Source: Candidatus Sulfotelmatobacter sp. (GTDB lineage: Bacteria; Acidobacteriota; Terriglobia; Terriglobales; Acidobacteriaceae). From it: a stretch of 5,968 nt of DNA. The DNA lies in assembly GCA_030044775.1 (NCBI GenBank), contig JASICF010000485.1:1-5968 (forward strand), written 5' to 3'. Positions within the stretch are counted from its first letter, which is position 1, and each line of letters begins with the position of its first letter. The notes under the pieces were generated by a model. That model saw nothing but the letters and a program-made list of their open reading frames with translations. It had not been told where the DNA came from and searched no databases. Below are positions 5,910-5,968 of the stretch, one piece after another. The position numbers and the translations under genes were made by a program.

Positions 5910-5933
5910 CTTGAAAATGAGTTGAATTTCAAG
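5910..5933. promoter_or_regulatory. Inverted repeat in the aminotransferase leader
   Basis: CTTGAAA (5910-5916) and TTTCAAG (5927-5933) are perfect 7-bp inverted arms separated by 10 bases, a centre-to-centre distance of 17. The element ends 11 bases before the ATG at 5899, and the AAGG that serves as ribosome binding site overlaps the proximal arm. It could be an operator for a dimeric repressor or an RNA hairpin affecting initiation. No clear promoter was found in the remaining 35 bases to the window edge. Confidence 0.35.
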
Positions 5934-5968
5934 TTTACCGGAAGAGCGAAAAATCTGCGGTGATAGGA

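Noticed and set aside
5900..5932. TTG start for the aminotransferase
   Set aside because: The extra 11 residues (Ser, Phe and Asn rich) do not fit the family N terminus, and an ATG with AAGG upstream is available.
1..5968. Defence island, prophage, insertion sequence or CRISPR array
   Set aside because: No transposase, integrase, spacer-repeat array or toxin-like gene is visible; the genes are mainly housekeeping and metabolic.

Overview
This 5,968-base window reads as an ordinary chromosomal segment from a moderately GC-rich bacterium. I infer an acidobacterium (Acidobacteriota, Koribacter/Terriglobus-like). The grounds are the style of the encoded proteins, a short exported IPT/TIG-type protein, and an intergenic copy of a TGTCATGCTGAGCG...GAAGCATCCCT repeat that I associate with such genomes. 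This assignment comes from recognition, not from a search.

Layout, left to right. (1) An unidentified soluble conserved-looking protein on + (2-532), possibly cut by the window edge. (2) A GC-rich palindromic repeat (535-593) between convergent genes. (3) rsmD, the 16S rRNA m2G966 methyltransferase, on - (635-1222). (4) Divergently, a site-2-type intramembrane metalloprotease with two CBS domains on + (1292-2419). (5) A convergent junction with a possible imperfect hairpin (2420-2477). (6) serA, full-length D-3-phosphoglycerate dehydrogenase with ASB and ACT domains, on - (2482-4089). (7) A 193-bp divergent intergenic region holding helically phased TGACA repeats and a hairpin that could hide a ribosome binding site. 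(8) A small exported, probably lipid-anchored IPT/TIG protein on + (4283-4681). (9) A short hairpin at the next convergent junction (4689-4706). (10) A class V PLP-dependent aminotransferase on - (4706-5899), with an inverted repeat in its leader.

Functional reading. The aminotransferase and serA lie on the same strand and could supply consecutive steps of serine synthesis: SerA makes 3-phosphohydroxypyruvate and a class V aminotransferase could make phosphoserine. The IPT/TIG gene lies between them in the opposite orientation, so they are not one simple operon here. RsmD and the protease are housekeeping or stress functions with no evident link to serine metabolism.

I see no mobile element, CRISPR array, RNA gene, toxin-antitoxin pair or defence cluster, and no convincing undescribed multi-gene system. 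The second looks worth taking are at the regulatory DNA around 4196-4282, the leader inverted repeat at 5910-5933, the intergenic repeat at 535-593, and the substrate of the aminotransferase.
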